This document shows, in pieces, positions 1-8,578 of a DNA stretch of 64,000 nt. The notes below the pieces were generated by a model. That model was not told where the DNA came from. It saw only the letters and a program-made list of their open reading frames with translations, and did no database searches. The DNA comes from Erythrobacter ramosus (GTDB lineage Bacteria; Pseudomonadota; Alphaproteobacteria; Sphingomonadales; Sphingomonadaceae), in assembly GCF_009828055.1 (NCBI RefSeq), contig NZ_WTYB01000003.1:151642-215641 (forward strand). The letters run 5' to 3'. The position numbers were made by a program, and so were the translations under genes. The number at the start of each line of letters is the position of its first letter. Position 1 is the first letter of the stretch.

Positions 1-302
1 AAGGTGAGACCAAAAAGTTGGCGCCGTGTCTTGCGCACTTCCTCACGATCAACGAGCCGGACTTCGCCCGCTTCCACCGCGCCGAGCAGCGCGCCAACCT
101 TATCGTCATAGCAGGCCGCGCGCTCGGGCACGCCCGCGATGCTGCGGCAGCCGCGTAAGCCGTCGAGCATAGCAGCAGCCCCTTGCACAGCGGGAACTTG
201 CGCGACCACAGCCGCACCGCCCGCCAACACAAGGGCGAGTGCTACGCCGCCGCGCACCATGCGGCGCTTCGCACCCGGACGTTTCTCTGACTTGCCGATC
301 AT
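1..302 (-). CDS. Small exported protein, paralogue of the 6053-6610 product (partial, runs off left edge)
   Basis: The reverse strand reads from an ATG at 302 (preceded by AAGGAG) through to base 1 without a stop, giving the first 100 residues of a protein. It begins with a basic segment (MIGKSEKRPGAKRR), then a hydrophobic stretch ending near VVAQVPAVQG, so it is probably exported or membrane-anchored. The visible part carries ERAACYD and VDREEVRKTRRQLFG, which match RLACYD and VDREEVREARRKLFG in the protein encoded at 6053-6610. The two are therefore paralogues on either side of a TonB receptor and oxygenase genes. It is transcribed divergently from the receptor at 552. The function is unknown. 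The stop codon lies outside the window. Confidence 0.75.
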   Translation of the reverse strand, partial: MIGKSEKRPGAKRRMVRGGVALALVLAGGAAVVAQVPAVQGAAAMLDGLRGCRSIAGVPERAACYDDKVGALLGAVEAGEVRLVDREEVRKTRRQLFGLT

Positions 303-357
303 GCGCGAATCTCCTTGGCGGTGAGGTGAAGTTCAAGACACAGCAATGACATGGTCA

Positions 358-377
358 ATCTGCAAACTATTGCAGAT
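358..377. promoter_or_regulatory. Perfect 8-bp palindrome, candidate operator upstream of TonB receptor
   Basis: The sequence ATCTGCAA-ACTA-TTGCAGAT forms a perfect dyad in the divergent gap between the genes starting at 302 (-) and 552 (+). TCTGCAA recurs at 433-439 and TTGCAG at 469-474 in the same gap, and ATCTGCAA occurs again at 13489-13496, upstream of the second receptor gene. A shared regulator of both receptors is an inference. Confidence 0.3.
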
Positions 378-426
378 AAGACACACTGAGCATCCACAGT
401 AATGTAACGAGACTGTAGCCGATCTG

Positions 427-449
427 CCACAGTCTGCAAGCAACTGTGG
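427..449. promoter_or_regulatory. Second dyad (CCACAGT-N9-ACTGTGG) in the same gap
   Basis: Perfect 7-bp arms at 427-433 and 443-449 enclose another TCTGCAA copy. It lies about 100 bp before the receptor start at 552, where a regulator could bind. No clear -35/-10 pair was identified in the 303-551 gap. Confidence 0.22.
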
Positions 450-551
450 CTCGCCCACAATCGGCCAATTGCAGGCAGGAACGCGATTGTCTTAAGCGCC
501 TATCACTACAACGCGGGCACCTCGTTCGCGTGCAACTAGGGGACCTGCAAA

Positions 552-3512
552 ATGCAACGCTTCCATAAGGCATCGCTGCTCGCCGGGACGATCATGGCTG
601 GCGCCGTGTTCGCCACTCCGGCCTACGCCCAGACCGAGACTGTTTCGGGTTCGGCTGAAGAAACGACTGAAACAACCTCCATTCTCGTAACCGGTTCGCG
701 CATTCAGCGCAGCGACCTGAACTCGACGAGCCCGGTTACCGTTGTCTCGTCCGAAGAATTCCGGCTGACGGGCGCGGTCAACGTTGAGCAGGTGCTCAAC
801 ACCCTGCCGCAGGTCCTCCCTGGCGTTACCGGCTTCTCGAACAACCCGGGCAACGGCGCGGTTACGCTCAACATGCGCAACCTCGGCGCCACCCGCACCC
901 TGGTGCTGGTCAACGGCCGCCGCTGGATGTTCTACGATACCAACCAGATCGTCGACCTCAACACCATCCCGCAGTTCCTGCTGGGCGGCGTGGAACTTTC
1001 GACCGGCGGCGGCTCGGCCGTTTACGGGTCGGACGCGATCGCCGGTGTCGTCAACTTCAACCTGCGCGACATCGAAGGGCTTGAAGTGGGCGGCAGCTAC
1101 TCGCTGACCGGCCGCGGCGATGCGGCGCGCTACCAGTTCAACGCCGCGATCGGCTCGGCGTTTGACGATGGCCGCGGTGCGGTGACCATGTTCGCCAACT
1201 ACACCCGTCGTGATCCCGTGTTCCAAGATGCGCGCGTCTTCTCCGAACGTGCGGCTGGCGACGGCTGCATCGTGCCCGGCAGTACCGGACGCGGTGACAT
1301 CGGCACCCCGTTCCCAAGTGGTATCGCTGTGGGTACCTGTATCGCCCGTGGCGGTGAACTTGGCTTCGTGCCGCAGGGCTCGGCGACCACGCCGACCGGC
1401 ACCTTCAACGCTGGCCCGACGGGTGCCCAGTCGACCTACATCTTCAATCCCACTGGCGGCGGTTCGCGTCTGTTCCAGGATCCGGGCGATCTCTTCAACT
1501 TCGCGCCCGACAACTACCTGCAGCTTCCGCAGGAACGTTACCTGATCGGCGCCTATGGCCACTACGAGTTCACCGACGGCATCGAAGCCTATTCGGAACT
1601 CTCGTTCGTGCGCAACGACGTCGCGACCGAACTGGCACCGACCCCGGCGGGCGTTTCGGCCCCGCTGTTCGTCAATAGCCCGTTCTTCAACGACCAGACC
1701 CGTGCGCTGCTTAACCAGAACCCGGCCGACGCGACCCGCGGTGCGCTCTACCGCAACACTCAGGTGAACTTCCGCTTCCAGGACATTGGTTCGCGTAACT
1801 CGGACTTCAACCGTGAAGCCTTCCGCGTGCTCGGCGGTGTTCGCGGCGGGATCACCGACAACATCAACTTCGATGCGTACTATTCGTACTCGCGCACGAC
1901 CAACACCAATATCCAGCAGGGCAACATCGCGCGCAGCCGTTTCATCAACGCGCTGACAACCGAGTTCGTGCCGGGCAGCACCACCCAGTTGCGCTGCGCA
2001 GATGCGGCGGCCCGTGCCGCGGGCTGCGTTCCGCTGAACATCTTCGGGACTGGCCTCGCCGACCCGGCGGCGCTGCGTTACCTAGCGATCCAGGCGACCA
2101 ACATCACAACCTCCGACATGAAAAATGCGGTGGCCTCGGTGAGCGGGACCCTGTTCAACCTCGGTACGGGTGCCGATGACATCGGTTTCGCGTTCGGCGG
2201 CGAATACCGCGCGGTGAGCTCGGAGTTCATCCCCGACACCTTCCTCTCTTCGGGCGACGTGCTCGGCTTCAACGCTGGTCTACCGACCTCGGGCGGCTAC
2301 AACGTCAAGGAAGTCTTCGGCGAAGTTCGTGTTCCGGTGATCGAAGACGGCTTTGTTAATGCCCTCGAGTTCACGGGTGCCTTCCGTTACTCGGACTACT
2401 CGCTCCAGCGCGTCGGCGGGACTTGGACCTATAACGTCGGCGGCGAATTTTCCCCGGTCGAGGGCATCCGCTTCCGCGGCATGTACTCGCGTGCCGTCCG
2501 CGCGCCGAACGTGCAGGATCTGTTCGGCGGTGCTTCGACCGGCTTCCCCGGTGCGACCGATCCGTGTTCGGATCGTGGTCCGGTGGCCGAGCGTACAGCT
2601 GCTCTGCGGGCGTTCTGCATCCAGTCGGGTGTGCCGGATGCTGCCGTGTTCACCCGCGCTGTGCAGCCCAACGCGCAGATCCAGGCCGACTTCGGCGGCA
2701 ACCCGGATGTGGGCGAGGAAACGTCGGATACCTACACTGCGGGTGTGGTGATTCAGCCGGGCTTCATCCCCCGTCTGAACATCGCCATCGACTACTTCAA
2801 CATCAAAGTTGAAGACACGATCAACACCCGTCTGGGCGGTCTAGGCAGCGCGCTGTCGCTGTGCTTCAACACCGTGCGGAACTTGCAGGATCCGGCGTGC
2901 TCGGCCTTCGTCGGGAAGCGCAACACCGGCACGGGTGCTCTTGGCCTGAACTCAGGCGGGCTTAATCCGTCGCTCGTGCAGGACAACGTCGGTCGTCTCG
3001 CGACCGCGGGTATCGATCTTCAGATCGATTACTCGCTGCCGCTCTTCAACGGCGACCTGTCGGTGATGTTCCTCGCCACCTGGCTTGACGAGTTCCGTAA
3101 CACCCCGGTGGCCCTGCTGCCGCTGCGCGAGAACATCGTCGAGGGCACCTACGGCCTGCCCGACTACCGTCACAACATGCGTGTGACTTACGAGCAAGGC
3201 CCGCTGACGGCTTCGGTGCGCTGGCGCTATGAAGGGGCTACGGAAGACTTCCGTGTGCAGAACACCTTCAGCGGCAATGACCGTATCCCGAACAACGCCC
3301 TGCCGCTGCGCTCGATCCCTGCTTGGAACTACTTCGATCTCGCTCTCGGGCTCGACGTGGACGAGCGCATGACGATCAACGCAGGCGTTAACAACCTGCT
3401 CGACAAGGCGCCCCCGGTTCTGGGTGCGCAGGCCGAACAGGGCAACACCCTGCCGAGCTTCTTTGATGTTCTCGGCCGCGACTTCTTCGTGGGTGTGAAC
3501 TTCCGCTTCTGA
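552..3512 (+). CDS. TonB-dependent outer-membrane receptor
   Basis: This 986-residue protein has a cleavable signal peptide ending ATPAYAQ, then the receptor plug (roughly residues 45-170, with ILVTGSRI, SPVTVVSSEEF and LVLVNGRRW) and a long 22-strand-type barrel ending in the aromatic outer-membrane signal VGVNFRF. It would sit in the outer membrane and import a bulky substrate using TonB-ExbBD energy. Barrel loops contain cysteine pairs such as CADAAARAAGC followed by VPLNIFG, typical of the large receptors of sphingomonads and caulobacters. The start is supported by AGGGGA 8 bases upstream. A strong terminator follows, so it is probably monocistronic. A related receptor is encoded at 10177-13320. 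The substrate cannot be told from sequence. Confidence 0.93.
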   Translation: MQRFHKASLLAGTIMAGAVFATPAYAQTETVSGSAEETTETTSILVTGSRIQRSDLNSTSPVTVVSSEEFRLTGAVNVEQVLNTLPQVLPGVTGFSNNPGNGAVTLNMRNLGATRTLVLVNGRRWMFYDTNQIVDLNTIPQFLLGGVELSTGGGSAVYGSDAIAGVVNFNLRDIEGLEVGGSYSLTGRGDAARYQFNAAIGSAFDDGRGAVTMFANYTRRDPVFQDARVFSERAAGDGCIVPGSTGRGDIGTPFPSGIAVGTCIARGGELGFVPQGSATTPTGTFNAGPTGAQSTYIFNPTGGGSRLFQDPGDLFNFAPDNYLQLPQERYLIGAYGHYEFTDGIEAYSELSFVRNDVATELAPTPAGVSAPLFVNSPFFNDQTRALLNQNPADATRGALYRNTQVNFRFQDIGSRNSDFNREAFRVLGGVRGGITDNINFDAYYSYSRTTNTNIQQGNIARSRFINALTTEFVPGSTTQLRCADAAARAAGCVPLNIFGTGLADPAALRYLAIQATNITTSDMKNAVASVSGTLFNLGTGADDIGFAFGGEYRAVSSEFIPDTFLSSGDVLGFNAGLPTSGGYNVKEVFGEVRVPVIEDGFVNALEFTGAFRYSDYSLQRVGGTWTYNVGGEFSPVEGIRFRGMYSRAVRAPNVQDLFGGASTGFPGATDPCSDRGPVAERTAALRAFCIQSGVPDAAVFTRAVQPNAQIQADFGGNPDVGEETSDTYTAGVVIQPGFIPRLNIAIDYFNIKVEDTINTRLGGLGSALSLCFNTVRNLQDPACSAFVGKRNTGTGALGLNSGGLNPSLVQDNVGRLATAGIDLQIDYSLPLFNGDLSVMFLATWLDEFRNTPVALLPLRENIVEGTYGLPDYRHNMRVTYEQGPLTASVRWRYEGATEDFRVQNTFSGNDRIPNNALPLRSIPAWNYFDLALGLDVDERMTINAGVNNLLDKAPPVLGAQAEQGNTLPSFFDVLGRDFFVGVNFRF

Positions 3513-3536
3513 TCCCGGTCAGAACCGAAAAACAAG

Positions 3537-3577
3537 AAAGGGCGGCGGATCAAACGATCCGCCGCCCTTTTCTTTTT
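3537..3577 (+). terminator. Intrinsic terminator of the TonB receptor gene
   Basis: A 12-bp perfect GC-rich stem (3540-3551 with 3556-3567, loop AAAC), extended by A/T pairs, is followed by TTTTCTTTTTT. It lies between the receptor stop and the convergent gene ending at 3592; A residues on the left could let it work on the other strand too. Confidence 0.9.
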
Positions 3578-3591
3578 TCCCGTGGGGGTCG

Positions 3592-5274
3592 TCAGCTGGT
3601 GGCGCTGACGTCGAATGCCACGGTCATGCGCGTGCCTTGGGAGATCGGGCGGGTGCCGTGGTAGAGCGTGCTCGGAAACAGCACGAGCGTACCGGGCTGC
3701 GGGCGGACCGTGTGCAGGCTGCCCAGACCTTCGGCGAGGCCTGGCGGCGGATTGCCGAGTTCAAGCCAGCCGGGCTGGCCTTCGGCTTCCACTTCGTCCG
3801 GCACCAGCCAGTAACTTGCCGAGGATAATAGCCCGCGCGGGTGGATATGGGCCGCGTGGTGGCCTTGACCGTCGAGCAGGATCGACCAGCTACCGACAAT
3901 CGTCCACGGATCGTCTCTGCGTGCAAGCAGAGGGTGGCGGGGATCGGGCGGCGGCATACCGGCGCGATATTCTGCCATCGCTTCGTGAAGAGCCGCTTCG
4001 AGCCGCGCGAGTTCTGGTTCGGCGCGTGCGAAAAGTGCCCCTTTGGTCTGGCTGCCTCGCTTGACCGACTGCCCGATCGGCATGGCCGAATGGCGGTGCA
4101 GCTGGGTCAGGAGCGCGGTCAGCGCTTCGCGCTCGCTTTCGTCCAGGGAGAGCGGCAGTTGCCGTACCAGCCCGCGCTGTCCGTGGAGCCATTCGTGCCG
4201 TGCGTCGCCGCTGAGCCGCCAGCACAGGTCAATGAGCGCCCACGCGACAACATCGCCGGGCCGGGCGGCGCATACCGTGGCCAGTTCAGCCTCCGCCCGC
4301 GCGATCTCACCAAGTCGCAGCCAGTTGCGCCCACGCGCGGTCGACCATTCTGGCGTCGCCATCCCTGCGAAAAGATCGAGCACGCCCTGCGCCTCGTCCG
4401 CGGCCCCGGCTTCGCCCAGTGCCACCGCCTGAGCCAGCGCAAGAACGGCGTTATCGGGCCAGATTGCGCGCGCGCGAGCGAGGATTGCGGCGCTCTCTGC
4501 TGGCCGGTCGACCCCTTCGAGCGTCTCGGACCATGCAAGCCACACGTCTGGCCCCGCGCCTTGCTGCGCCGCGACTTGCGCGAAGTGGTCAGCGAAGTTC
4601 GCTTGCTCTCCCGCCGCCCAACGCAGCTCGGCATGCAGCTTGAGCGCTGCGGTCCAGCCGGGCACATGCGTAATGAGCGTCGTCGTGCACTCCAACGCCT
4701 CGTCCAGCCTGCCGGCAACTGCGAGTGCCTGCGCGTAATCAAACAGCAGGCTGGGATCGCCGCGGTTGAGGGTCAAAGCCGTTTCTAGCAGGGTGATCGC
4801 ACTGGGGTCACTGCGTTCGAGAGCAAGCCGAGCGCGGCTGCGGGCGGTCTTAACTCCGCTCGGGTCGAGCGCCACCGCGCGCGCAATGCTCGCTTCGGCC
4901 TCATGGTAACGCATGGCTTGCCGCTCGCTGTCGGCACGCACCCGCCAATAGCCCGGATTATGCGCCGCTGCCATTTCGAGCGGAGCGAGCAGCGCGGCGG
5001 CGCGGGCGGGCTGGTCCATTCGGCTGAGTGTGATCGCCGCATTGATCCCCGCCTCGACCAGATCGGGTTCCAGCGAAAGCGCCCGTTCGAACAGCGCCAA
5101 AGCACGATCCAGCCGCCCCGCTTTGAAATGAAAATTGCCCGCACTGTTGGCGAGCCGTGCATCGTGAGGAAAGTCCGCCAGTCCGCGTGCGTAAAGGGTC
5201 TCCGCCTCGGCGTCGCGGCCCTGCGCGGCGAGCTGGCTCGCTGCCAGTGCCACGCTTTGCGCGCTTCCCGTCAT
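3592..5274 (-). CDS. TPR protein with C-terminal putative 2OG-Fe(II) oxygenase domain
   Basis: The 560-residue product has no signal peptide and should be cytoplasmic. Residues about 1-370 are tetratricopeptide-like helical repeats (AEAETLYARGLADFP, ALALFERALSLEPD). The last about 170 residues resemble the putative 2OG-Fe(II) oxygenase family (Pfam 2OG-FeII_Oxy_5): an H-x-H segment (HIHPRGLLSSASYWL, near 474) for iron and, about 60 residues on, LYHGTRP with a downstream arginine in RMTVAFDV for 2-oxoglutarate. It is the last gene of the minus-strand set, 16 bp after the oxygenase at 5291, with GAGAGG before the ATG. It is a clear paralogue of 8579-10105 (shared LFPST.YHGTRP and SVKRGSQT / SVRGGTQT). 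The TPR part may dock a protein substrate; the substrate is unknown. Confidence 0.85.
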   Translation of the reverse strand: MTGSAQSVALAASQLAAQGRDAEAETLYARGLADFPHDARLANSAGNFHFKAGRLDRALALFERALSLEPDLVEAGINAAITLSRMDQPARAAALLAPLEMAAAHNPGYWRVRADSERQAMRYHEAEASIARAVALDPSGVKTARSRARLALERSDPSAITLLETALTLNRGDPSLLFDYAQALAVAGRLDEALECTTTLITHVPGWTAALKLHAELRWAAGEQANFADHFAQVAAQQGAGPDVWLAWSETLEGVDRPAESAAILARARAIWPDNAVLALAQAVALGEAGAADEAQGVLDLFAGMATPEWSTARGRNWLRLGEIARAEAELATVCAARPGDVVAWALIDLCWRLSGDARHEWLHGQRGLVRQLPLSLDESEREALTALLTQLHRHSAMPIGQSVKRGSQTKGALFARAEPELARLEAALHEAMAEYRAGMPPPDPRHPLLARRDDPWTIVGSWSILLDGQGHHAAHIHPRGLLSSASYWLVPDEVEAEGQPGWLELGNPPPGLAEGLGSLHTVRPQPGTLVLFPSTLYHGTRPISQGTRMTVAFDVSATS

Positions 5275-5290
5275 CGTGCGCCTCTCAAGG

Positions 5291-6022
5291 TCACAGGCTG
5301 CGCAGCCACCCCGTCACTGCCATCCGCCCGATCGGAGCGAACGGCGGGACGTAGCTGACAAGGTGCGATTGCGGCACGCGAAACAGGTTCAGCGCATTGA
5401 AGCGGGGACGGAAACCCTCGATCACGTCGCCCTCGTCATTCAGAAACAGCAGGTAGCCGCCCCAGTCCGGATGCCAGTCGTCGCGCGCAAGGTTCAGCAC
5501 GTAGGCGACTTCCCAGCCTTCGGCGACATGACTGTCGTTGTGGCGGCCAAGATAGTGGCCGGGCGCGAACAGGGTTGCCTGACCGTCGGCCTTTACGAGG
5601 CCTTCGACGCCGGTGACCTTGCGAACCAGTTGGAGGAAGTCGGGGGTGTTGAGGTGTCCAAGCAAAATCTCGTGCGCGCCGCCCGGATCCCAGCCTTCGC
5701 GGATCGCCTCAAGGATCGGATAATGCGCGAAGCGGAAGCCATATTCGCCGCGGGCCGAATGCTGTTCGGCGTTCTCCATGGCGTGCCGGAGGGCCTGCTG
5801 GCCTTCGGGTGTGCGGCTGCGGGCGCCGCGCATGCTGGCGGGCTTTTCGGTCCCTGCGCCAATCGCGATGCCCCAATCCGTACCCCGTGCCAGCACCATC
5901 TGGAGTTCGCTGGCGCTTTCGGGCGTTAGCACATCGCGCAGCTGAACCCGTCCCGTCGCTGCGAAGCGAGCGGCGTAGGCTGGTATGTCGAGCGCCGGAT
6001 TGAGTTCGAAAAGGGTCTTCAT
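5291..6022 (-). CDS. 2OG-Fe(II) oxygenase, prolyl-4-hydroxylase-like
   Basis: This 243-residue protein carries the double-stranded beta-helix motif of 2-oxoglutarate/iron dioxygenases: H-x-D in GRHNDSH (about residues 161-163), a distal histidine in VPQSHLVSYV (about 220) and the 2OG-binding arginine in IGRMAVTGWL (about 231). The segment GGYLLFLNDEGDV is typical of the P4H-like subgroup, which hydroxylates proline or other residues in proteins and peptides. There is no signal peptide. AGGAA precedes the ATG. It lies 30 bp downstream of the small exported protein and 16 bp upstream of the TPR-oxygenase, so co-transcription is likely. Family and iron ligands are clear; the substrate is not. 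Confidence 0.88.
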   Translation of the reverse strand: MKTLFELNPALDIPAYAARFAATGRVQLRDVLTPESASELQMVLARGTDWGIAIGAGTEKPASMRGARSRTPEGQQALRHAMENAEQHSARGEYGFRFAHYPILEAIREGWDPGGAHEILLGHLNTPDFLQLVRKVTGVEGLVKADGQATLFAPGHYLGRHNDSHVAEGWEVAYVLNLARDDWHPDWGGYLLFLNDEGDVIEGFRPRFNALNLFRVPQSHLVSYVPPFAPIGRMAVTGWLRSL

Positions 6023-6052
6023 GTTTTCCTGACTAAATCGTCACGTCCGGGC

Positions 6053-6610
6053 TTACCGCACGCGCCGTCCCTTGACGCCCTTCTGGCCATCGATCCGCAG
6101 GAAATAGGCGCTGAACGCGCCGCTCTTGATCTCAAGCGACCTGCCGACTTTGGGCCGCATCAGGCTGGCGGGCATCTCATCGAGCTGCCATTCCGCGCCT
6201 TCCGCAGTCGTGATAACGAAGCGGCCGTTGACATTGCGAACCGCTGCAATGGTGGTGTTGAGCGTGGCGAATTCTTCGGCCTGCTCCGGGTCTTCTTTGT
6301 CGCTCTTGCCGCCGAAGATGCCGAGATCGGGCAGGGTGAAGCCAAACAGCTTGCGCCGCGCCTCACGCACTTCCTCACGGTCCACGACCCGGACTTCGCC
6401 GTCGCTGCTGGCGGCAACCATGGCTGACACTGCGGTGTCATAGCAGGCGAGGCGCTGGGCGGGGTCGGACTTGGACTGGCACTCGCGCAGCGCGGTGACA
6501 TAGCTGCTCTCGTCCGGGGCGACCTTGTCTTCAGCGGCGAGCGGCGCGCTGGCACCTGCGGCAATCGCAAGCGCCGTGCAGGCAACGGCGGCAGCACGGA
6601 TACGGGTCAT
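6053..6610 (-). CDS. Small exported protein of unknown function
   Basis: The start at 6610 is preferred over one 13 codons upstream because GGGAGAG precedes it and the protein then begins with a normal signal peptide (MTRIRAAAVACTALAIAAG ... APLAAED). The mature part of about 155 residues has a two-cysteine segment (ECQSKSDPAQRLACYD), then VDREEVREARRKLFGFTLPD, an acidic stretch, and a C-terminal beta-rich half (TTIAAVRNVNGRFVITTAEG) that ends in a very basic tail (KGVKGRRVR). The RLACYD cysteine motif is seen in assorted periplasmic proteins, but no function follows. A paralogue begins at 302. It sits inside the oxygenase/sulfotransferase gene set, so it may be the exported partner or substrate of those enzymes; that is inference. 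Confidence 0.8.
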   Translation of the reverse strand: MTRIRAAAVACTALAIAAGASAPLAAEDKVAPDESSYVTALRECQSKSDPAQRLACYDTAVSAMVAASSDGEVRVVDREEVREARRKLFGFTLPDLGIFGGKSDKEDPEQAEEFATLNTTIAAVRNVNGRFVITTAEGAEWQLDEMPASLMRPKVGRSLEIKSGAFSAYFLRIDGQKGVKGRRVR

Positions 6611-6691
6611 GGTGGTCTCTCCCAGCAAGGGCCATTCAGGCCCTGTCACTCGCGGCCCTGATTACCCCTGCAAGCGGCCCAAAGCAAACCG

Positions 6692-8572
6692 TCAAACCTC
6701 GTAGCCCATCCGTTCCGCCCACGGAGCGAGGATCGGCATCACGGGCGCGAGTTGATCGGCATAGCGCAGCCAGCGCCCACTCGCGCGGGTGTAGAGCTTC
6801 TCGCCAATCTGGGCGTAGCTGGCGGTCTTCACTCGGCCGCGTTCCTTCGCGGTTTCCTCATGGGCCAGCAGGCGATCGTTCCAGTCGAGACCCAGCCAAG
6901 ACACCAGCGGCTGCAACTCGCCGCGGGAATCTTCGACCAGCCGCTCGTAACGCACCGCGTGGGCGTTGATCGGGAACAGGTCGTTCGCGCGGTGCCAGGC
7001 GCGGAACACCGCGTCATATGTGCGCGCGGCTTCCTCAAGATCGGTGAAGCTGCGCATCGCGAAATTGAGCGTGAAATTGGCCATGAAGCAGCTCAGCACC
7101 ACGTCAGCCGGGTGACGCTCGGCGAGGATGAAGCGGGCGTTCGGGAAAATCCGGTGGACCTGCACGGCGCGCGCCATATTGAGCGGGTGCTTGTCGACCA
7201 GCCAGCGCTGGCCATCCCATCCGTGGCTCACAGCACTGGCGAAATAAGCCTCGCGGAGCTGCCCGCATTGCTGGGGGTTGAGCGCGGCGAGATCGAAGTC
7301 TCCCAGCATCCGCAGGATTTCCGCCATCATCGGGCGTTCTTCCAGCACGTGCAGTTCAGGCAGGCCCATCAACATCGTGTCGAGCAGCGTCGTGCCCGAA
7401 CGGGGGAAGCCGACCAGGATCACCGGATCGCGCCGCGCCGGATCACTCGCAAGCGGCGGAACCCAGCGCGCGGCCCACTCCGGTGTCCACCGGACCAGAT
7501 CAGCCTCGACACTTTCCCGGTACGTCGGCCCATGGCGCGGCGGCGCTTCGGCAATGGCGGCGGCGTTCATAGTCTTGAAAGCGGCAAAAGCACGGGGGCC
7601 ATCGCCGAGCCGCTCGGCGATATTGCCAATCAACGCCGCGCGCCGCATCGGGTGGATCGTTGTGGGGATCGCCTCTGCGTGCCTTGCCGCATCCTCGAAC
7701 CGCCCCTCGCGCTGGGCGAGCCATGCGTGCAGGAACGCGATCTCAGGCGGGCAGCTTGCGGTGTCGAGGGAAGCGAGGAACGCTGCCAGCGCTTCTGTGC
7801 GGTTGGTCGCTTCGTAGAGCCGACCGAGTTCGAGCTGTGCTTCGCCAAAGTCGGGCCAGCGCTGGACTGCTGCTTCCAGCACGGTAATGGCATCGTCGAG
7901 CAGTTCGTTATGCGCCAGCGCCATGCCAAGCTCGGTCTGTGCGATACGACTGTCCGGCGCTACCTCTACCGCATCGCGCGCCACCTTGAGGCGCGGTTGG
8001 CCCAGATCGGCCTGCCGCAGCACATCGGCGAGGTTGAGATACATTCCCACCTCGTCCGGCTGATAGGTGATCGCGTGTTCGAAGGCGTTGATCGCCTGAT
8101 CGAAATGGCCGGCAGCAGCGTGGATATTGCCGAGATTGTTCCAGCTGGCCGCATCCGAAGGTTCACCTTGAAGCACGCGGCCATAGGCCTGCACGGCCAG
8201 CGCCATCTCACCGCGCTGCTGATGCACCCAGGCTTCGATCCGGGCGAGGGCGGGCAGGTCTGAACCCTGCGCCAGCATCAGCGCCTCGTCCTCACGGCCC
8301 GCCGCCAGCAGTGCGCGTGCCAGATCGCCGCGGATCTCGATATCATCGGGACGCAGCCGTGCGAGGGCTTCGAGATGCGTCACCGCGCGCGGTGCATCAC
8401 CCAATTCAAGCGCGGCGAGGCCAGCAATCGCGAGGAAGGGCGCACCCGCCTCGGTTGCCGCAGCATGGCCCTCTGCCAATGCCAGCGCGCCAGCGGCATC
8501 ACCAGCTTGGCGCAGGCGGATCGCCTCGGTCAGAGCCGGGGGGAGCGCCGCGGTGGGGGTGGCCTGATACAT
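6692..8572 (-). CDS. TPR-sulfotransferase fusion protein
   Basis: The 626-residue protein has about 370 residues of tetratricopeptide repeats (for example SWNNLGNIHAAAGHFDQAINAFEHA, cut here only for naming) followed by a PAPS-dependent sulfotransferase domain. The 5'-phosphosulfate loop is ILVGFPRSGTTLLD (about 385-398). The 3'-phosphate-binding region is FILAERHPADVVLSCF (about 480-495). The catalytic-base candidate follows in HVLEERPMMAEIL. The arrangement matches the family annotated as TPR-containing sulfotransferase, distantly related to tyrosylprotein sulfotransferases. No signal peptide is present, so sulfation would occur in the cytoplasm. The gene begins only 6 bp after the stop of the TPR-oxygenase at 8579, showing tight coupling. 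The acceptor is unknown. Confidence 0.9.
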   Translation of the reverse strand: MYQATPTAALPPALTEAIRLRQAGDAAGALALAEGHAAATEAGAPFLAIAGLAALELGDAPRAVTHLEALARLRPDDIEIRGDLARALLAAGREDEALMLAQGSDLPALARIEAWVHQQRGEMALAVQAYGRVLQGEPSDAASWNNLGNIHAAAGHFDQAINAFEHAITYQPDEVGMYLNLADVLRQADLGQPRLKVARDAVEVAPDSRIAQTELGMALAHNELLDDAITVLEAAVQRWPDFGEAQLELGRLYEATNRTEALAAFLASLDTASCPPEIAFLHAWLAQREGRFEDAARHAEAIPTTIHPMRRAALIGNIAERLGDGPRAFAAFKTMNAAAIAEAPPRHGPTYRESVEADLVRWTPEWAARWVPPLASDPARRDPVILVGFPRSGTTLLDTMLMGLPELHVLEERPMMAEILRMLGDFDLAALNPQQCGQLREAYFASAVSHGWDGQRWLVDKHPLNMARAVQVHRIFPNARFILAERHPADVVLSCFMANFTLNFAMRSFTDLEEAARTYDAVFRAWHRANDLFPINAHAVRYERLVEDSRGELQPLVSWLGLDWNDRLLAHEETAKERGRVKTASYAQIGEKLYTRASGRWLRYADQLAPVMPILAPWAERMGYEV

Positions 8573-8578
8573 GTCGCG

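Noticed and set aside
492-1562. A 356-codon minus-strand frame opposite the first TonB receptor
   Set aside because: No start signal or domain; the receptor reading is well supported on the plus strand.
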